NCBI GenBank assembly: GCA_910579685.1
Contig: CAJTVN010000013.1
Location: forward strand, 1 to 64,000
Direction of reading: 5' to 3'
DNA length: 64,000 nucleotides
Source: an uncultured Lachnospiraceae bacterium
GTDB lineage: Bacteria; Bacillota; Clostridia; Lachnospirales; Lachnospiraceae
Shown in pieces: positions 62,075 through 64,000 of this stretch (its first letter is position 1; the number at the start of each line of letters is the position of its first letter). Below the pieces are notes generated by a model that saw only the letters and a list, made by a program, of their open reading frames with translations, was not told the origin of the DNA and did no database searches. Made by a program: the position numbers and the translations under genes.

Positions 62075-63478
62075 ATGAAAAAGAAAGCATTTGTTAAAGG
62101 CTGCGTCATAGCCGCCTGCGTGATACTGGTCTCGCTGTTTGCCATGTACCTGGCACTTTCCAGATATTACAGCGGAGGATTCAGCTACGGGACATGGATC
62201 AACGGTATTTACTGTACGGGAAAGAGCGTCAGCGAGGCAAATGAGGCGCTCCTTTCCCAGTGCGGGTACGGAGGGCTTGCCATCTCCATGGGAGACGGAA
62301 GATTTTATACCATTCTGCCTTCGGACGTGAATTTCTCCGCTACCTTTCAAGAGCCTTTGGAGAAGTATCTGCAAAGGCAGAATCCTTATCTGTGGATTGA
62401 CAATCTGATCGGAACCCACGGGGAAAAGGAGATTTCCCCTGCGGTGTCCTATGATAAAAAACTGTTTGAGGATAAGCTGGAGAGCTTTGGAATTCTGACA
62501 GATCCCCCGGATTCAGATCTGAAGATCGAGATCCAAAAAGGGGAAGAGGGGTATTACCTGGTAAACGAGCGGCAAGATGTGTTTGACACTGCCCTGGCGA
62601 AAGAGCTGATTCAGAATGCGTTTGAGACCATGGAGCCCGAACTGGATTTGAGAGCGCAGGGCTGCTACAGAGATCTTCCCCTTACCCAGGAGATGGAGGA
62701 TACGCTTCGGCTGTGGGAACAGGTTTCAAAGTGGCAGGACTGCGGGATTGTATACCGGTTCGGCGAGGAAGAGGTTCCTGTGGATTCCGGGACGGCCAGC
62801 GGGTTTATCCGGCTTGACGAGAGTGGAAATTTTGCGCTGGATCCGGATGGAAAGCTCTGCATAGACGAGGAAAAGGTTTTCGCTTTTGTGGATGAGCTGG
62901 CAGGTCGGTATGATACGGTGGGAGCGGCCAGGGATTTTCATTCCACCAGAGGGGATATTGTCAAGGTGGAGGGCGGTATCTACGGCAACAAGATCGATAC
63001 GGAGGCGGAGAAGGAATATCTTCTGGATGCGTTTCAGAAGCGAAAAAGAGAGGTACATACGCCGGCATACAGCCAGCAGGCGAAGGCGCAGGGACTTGAC
63101 GATATCGGGGACACTTATATCGAGGTGGATATGACGCAGCAGATGCTCTATTACTATGTGGAGGGAGAGCTTGTGATCGAAACGCCGGTTGTGACAGGAA
63201 ATACTTCTTTAAGAAGGGGAACCCCCAGCGGCACAAATTATGTCTACGCCAAACAGCGGAACCGGACGCTGCGGGGGCCGGATTATGCATCCTTTGTGAA
63301 ATACTGGATTCCTGTGTGCGGAAATATCGGGATTCACGACGCTTCCTGGAGGAGCACGTATGGCGGTGAAATTTATAAGAGGAATGGCTCCCATGGCTGC
63401 ATCAACACGCCCCATGACGAGGTCTCCAGGCTTTACGAGATGGTGGAAGTCGGTACGCCCTGTATCATGTTTTACTGA
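62075..63478 (+). CDS. L,D-transpeptidase (YkuD) with peptidoglycan-binding-like domains
   Basis: The 467-residue protein has an N-terminal membrane helix (about residues 7-30), an outside region of about 300 residues in the PG-binding-4 style (YYSGGFSYGTWINGIYCTGKS), and a YkuD domain at about 345-467. The catalytic site is NIGIHDASW with NGSHGCIN (Cys near residue 447). It makes or edits 3-3 cross-links in peptidoglycan. Its ATG is one base after the ilvB stop, so it is linked to that operon. Confidence 0.9.
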   Translation: MKKKAFVKGCVIAACVILVSLFAMYLALSRYYSGGFSYGTWINGIYCTGKSVSEANEALLSQCGYGGLAISMGDGRFYTILPSDVNFSATFQEPLEKYLQRQNPYLWIDNLIGTHGEKEISPAVSYDKKLFEDKLESFGILTDPPDSDLKIEIQKGEEGYYLVNERQDVFDTALAKELIQNAFETMEPELDLRAQGCYRDLPLTQEMEDTLRLWEQVSKWQDCGIVYRFGEEEVPVDSGTASGFIRLDESGNFALDPDGKLCIDEEKVFAFVDELAGRYDTVGAARDFHSTRGDIVKVEGGIYGNKIDTEAEKEYLLDAFQKRKREVHTPAYSQQAKAQGLDDIGDTYIEVDMTQQMLYYYVEGELVIETPVVTGNTSLRRGTPSGTNYVYAKQRNRTLRGPDYASFVKYWIPVCGNIGIHDASWRSTYGGEIYKRNGSHGCINTPHDEVSRLYEMVEVGTPCIMFY

Positions 63479-63514
63479 GTGAGTTTTTTCTGATGCGGTA
63501 TTTTAACAGGGCAG

Positions 63515-63543
63515 TTGACTAAAGCGTTAAATCGGTTTACAAT
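63515..63543 (+). promoter_or_regulatory. Promoter of serC
   Basis: TTGACT (63515-63520) and TACAAT (63538-63543) are 17 bases apart. GGGG-AAATA-CCCC (63560-63573) is a small leader hairpin before the AGGAGGAAG ribosome site. Confidence 0.7.
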
Positions 63544-63591
63544 AGTTTGAAATGATTTTGGGGGAAATACCCCAGGCAGGAGGAAGATAAA

Positions 63592-64000
63592 GTGTCCAGA
63601 GTTTACAACTTTTCAGCGGGTCCCGCAGTCTTACCCGAGGAAGTATTGAAAGAAGCTGCGCAGGAAATGTCAGATTACAGGGGTTGCGGAATGTCCGTGA
63701 TGGAGATGAGCCATCGTTCCAAGGTTTATGATACCATTATCAAGGAAGCGGAGGCAGATCTTCGTGACCTTATGAAGATCCCTGACAATTATAAGGTGCT
63801 GTTTTTGCAGGGAGGCGCGAGTTTGCAGTTTGCCATGATTCCCATGAATCTGATGAAGAACAGGAAGGCTGCGTACATTGTGACCGGCCAGTGGGCAAAG
63901 AAGGCTTACCAGGAGGCAAAGCTTTACGGTGAGGCTGTGGAGGTTGCCTCCTCAGCGGATGAGACTTTTTCCTATATCCCGGACTGTTCGGATCTTCCGA
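63592..64000 (+). CDS. serC: Phosphoserine aminotransferase (partial, runs off the right edge)
   Basis: Translation from GTG 63592 gives SRVYNFSAGPAVLPEEVLKE at the start, the typical opening of SerC, and continues through GMSVMEMSHRS and LFLQGGASLQFAM for 136 residues. It converts phosphohydroxypyruvate to phosphoserine. AGGAGGAAG lies 8-10 bases upstream. The rest is beyond the window. Confidence 0.93.
   Translation, partial: MSRVYNFSAGPAVLPEEVLKEAAQEMSDYRGCGMSVMEMSHRSKVYDTIIKEAEADLRDLMKIPDNYKVLFLQGGASLQFAMIPMNLMKNRKAAYIVTGQWAKKAYQEAKLYGEAVEVASSADETFSYIPDCSDLP

Overview
The window looks like a chromosomal segment of an endospore-forming, strictly anaerobic Firmicute, most likely a Lachnospiraceae (Clostridium cluster XIVa) member. 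This rests on purine-rich AGGAGG-type ribosome sites with many GTG/TTG starts, sporulation genes (yqfC, yqfD), the redox regulator Rex, an NfnAB-type transhydrogenase, a probable citrate (Re)-synthase and several protein architectures typical of that family. No tRNA, rRNA or CRISPR array was seen. Almost all genes read left to right; exceptions are an ABC-F gene, a polyamine transport operon, aroC and the partial gene at the left edge.

1-3.1 kb is accessory DNA and appears to be a nested insertion. A leftward replication-initiator gene typical of conjugative elements runs off the left edge. Its flanking, highly structured DNA abuts a large serine recombinase that lacks its N-terminal catalytic part. 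That recombinase in turn ends about 20 bases before a subtilisin-family peptidase that lacks the segment carrying its catalytic Asp. The simplest reading is an element integrated into the peptidase gene, then a second element inserted into the first one's recombinase.

3.1-6.5 kb is a metabolic operon: probable citrate (Re)-synthase, a GntR/FCD regulator and NADP isocitrate dehydrogenase, behind a strong promoter whose -10 overlaps a TGTATACA palindrome. 6.5-30.5 kb holds an ABC-F ATPase, rex, a coiled-coil protein, NAD(P)H-hydrate repair, alanine racemase followed by a MazF-type toxin with no visible antitoxin, a CNNM/CorC-type membrane protein, YebC, a glycosyltransferase-like membrane protein, TepA, FtsK/SpoIIIE, the folate C1 pair fhs-folD, a zinc-ribbon/TPR/surface-repeat protein, NfnAB, a MORN-repeat protein, RlmH and pyrimidine-nucleoside phosphorylase.

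30.5-42.5 kb carries yqfC-yqfD-phoH-(degenerate HD protein)-ybeY, a conserved Firmicute gene string in which the usual PgpH position is taken by a short protein without its HD metal ligands. A MurJ/SpoVB-like flippase, a BofC-like protein, two flavoproteins, a 5-formyl-THF cyclo-ligase and proA follow. 42.5-53 kb includes a secreted thioredoxin-like protein with a PENPDQ-repeat stalk, a divergently placed polyamine operon (regulator-potABCD), a 31-residue membrane peptide, a beta-propeller protein and a 1047-residue hybrid histidine kinase. 53-64 kb holds aroC, tgt-yajC, leuB, a membrane glycosyltransferase, ilvD, ilvB, an L,D-transpeptidase and the start of serC.

There is no gene-free stretch longer than 300 bases. 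Function calls come from recognised motifs and gene order; no database search was possible.
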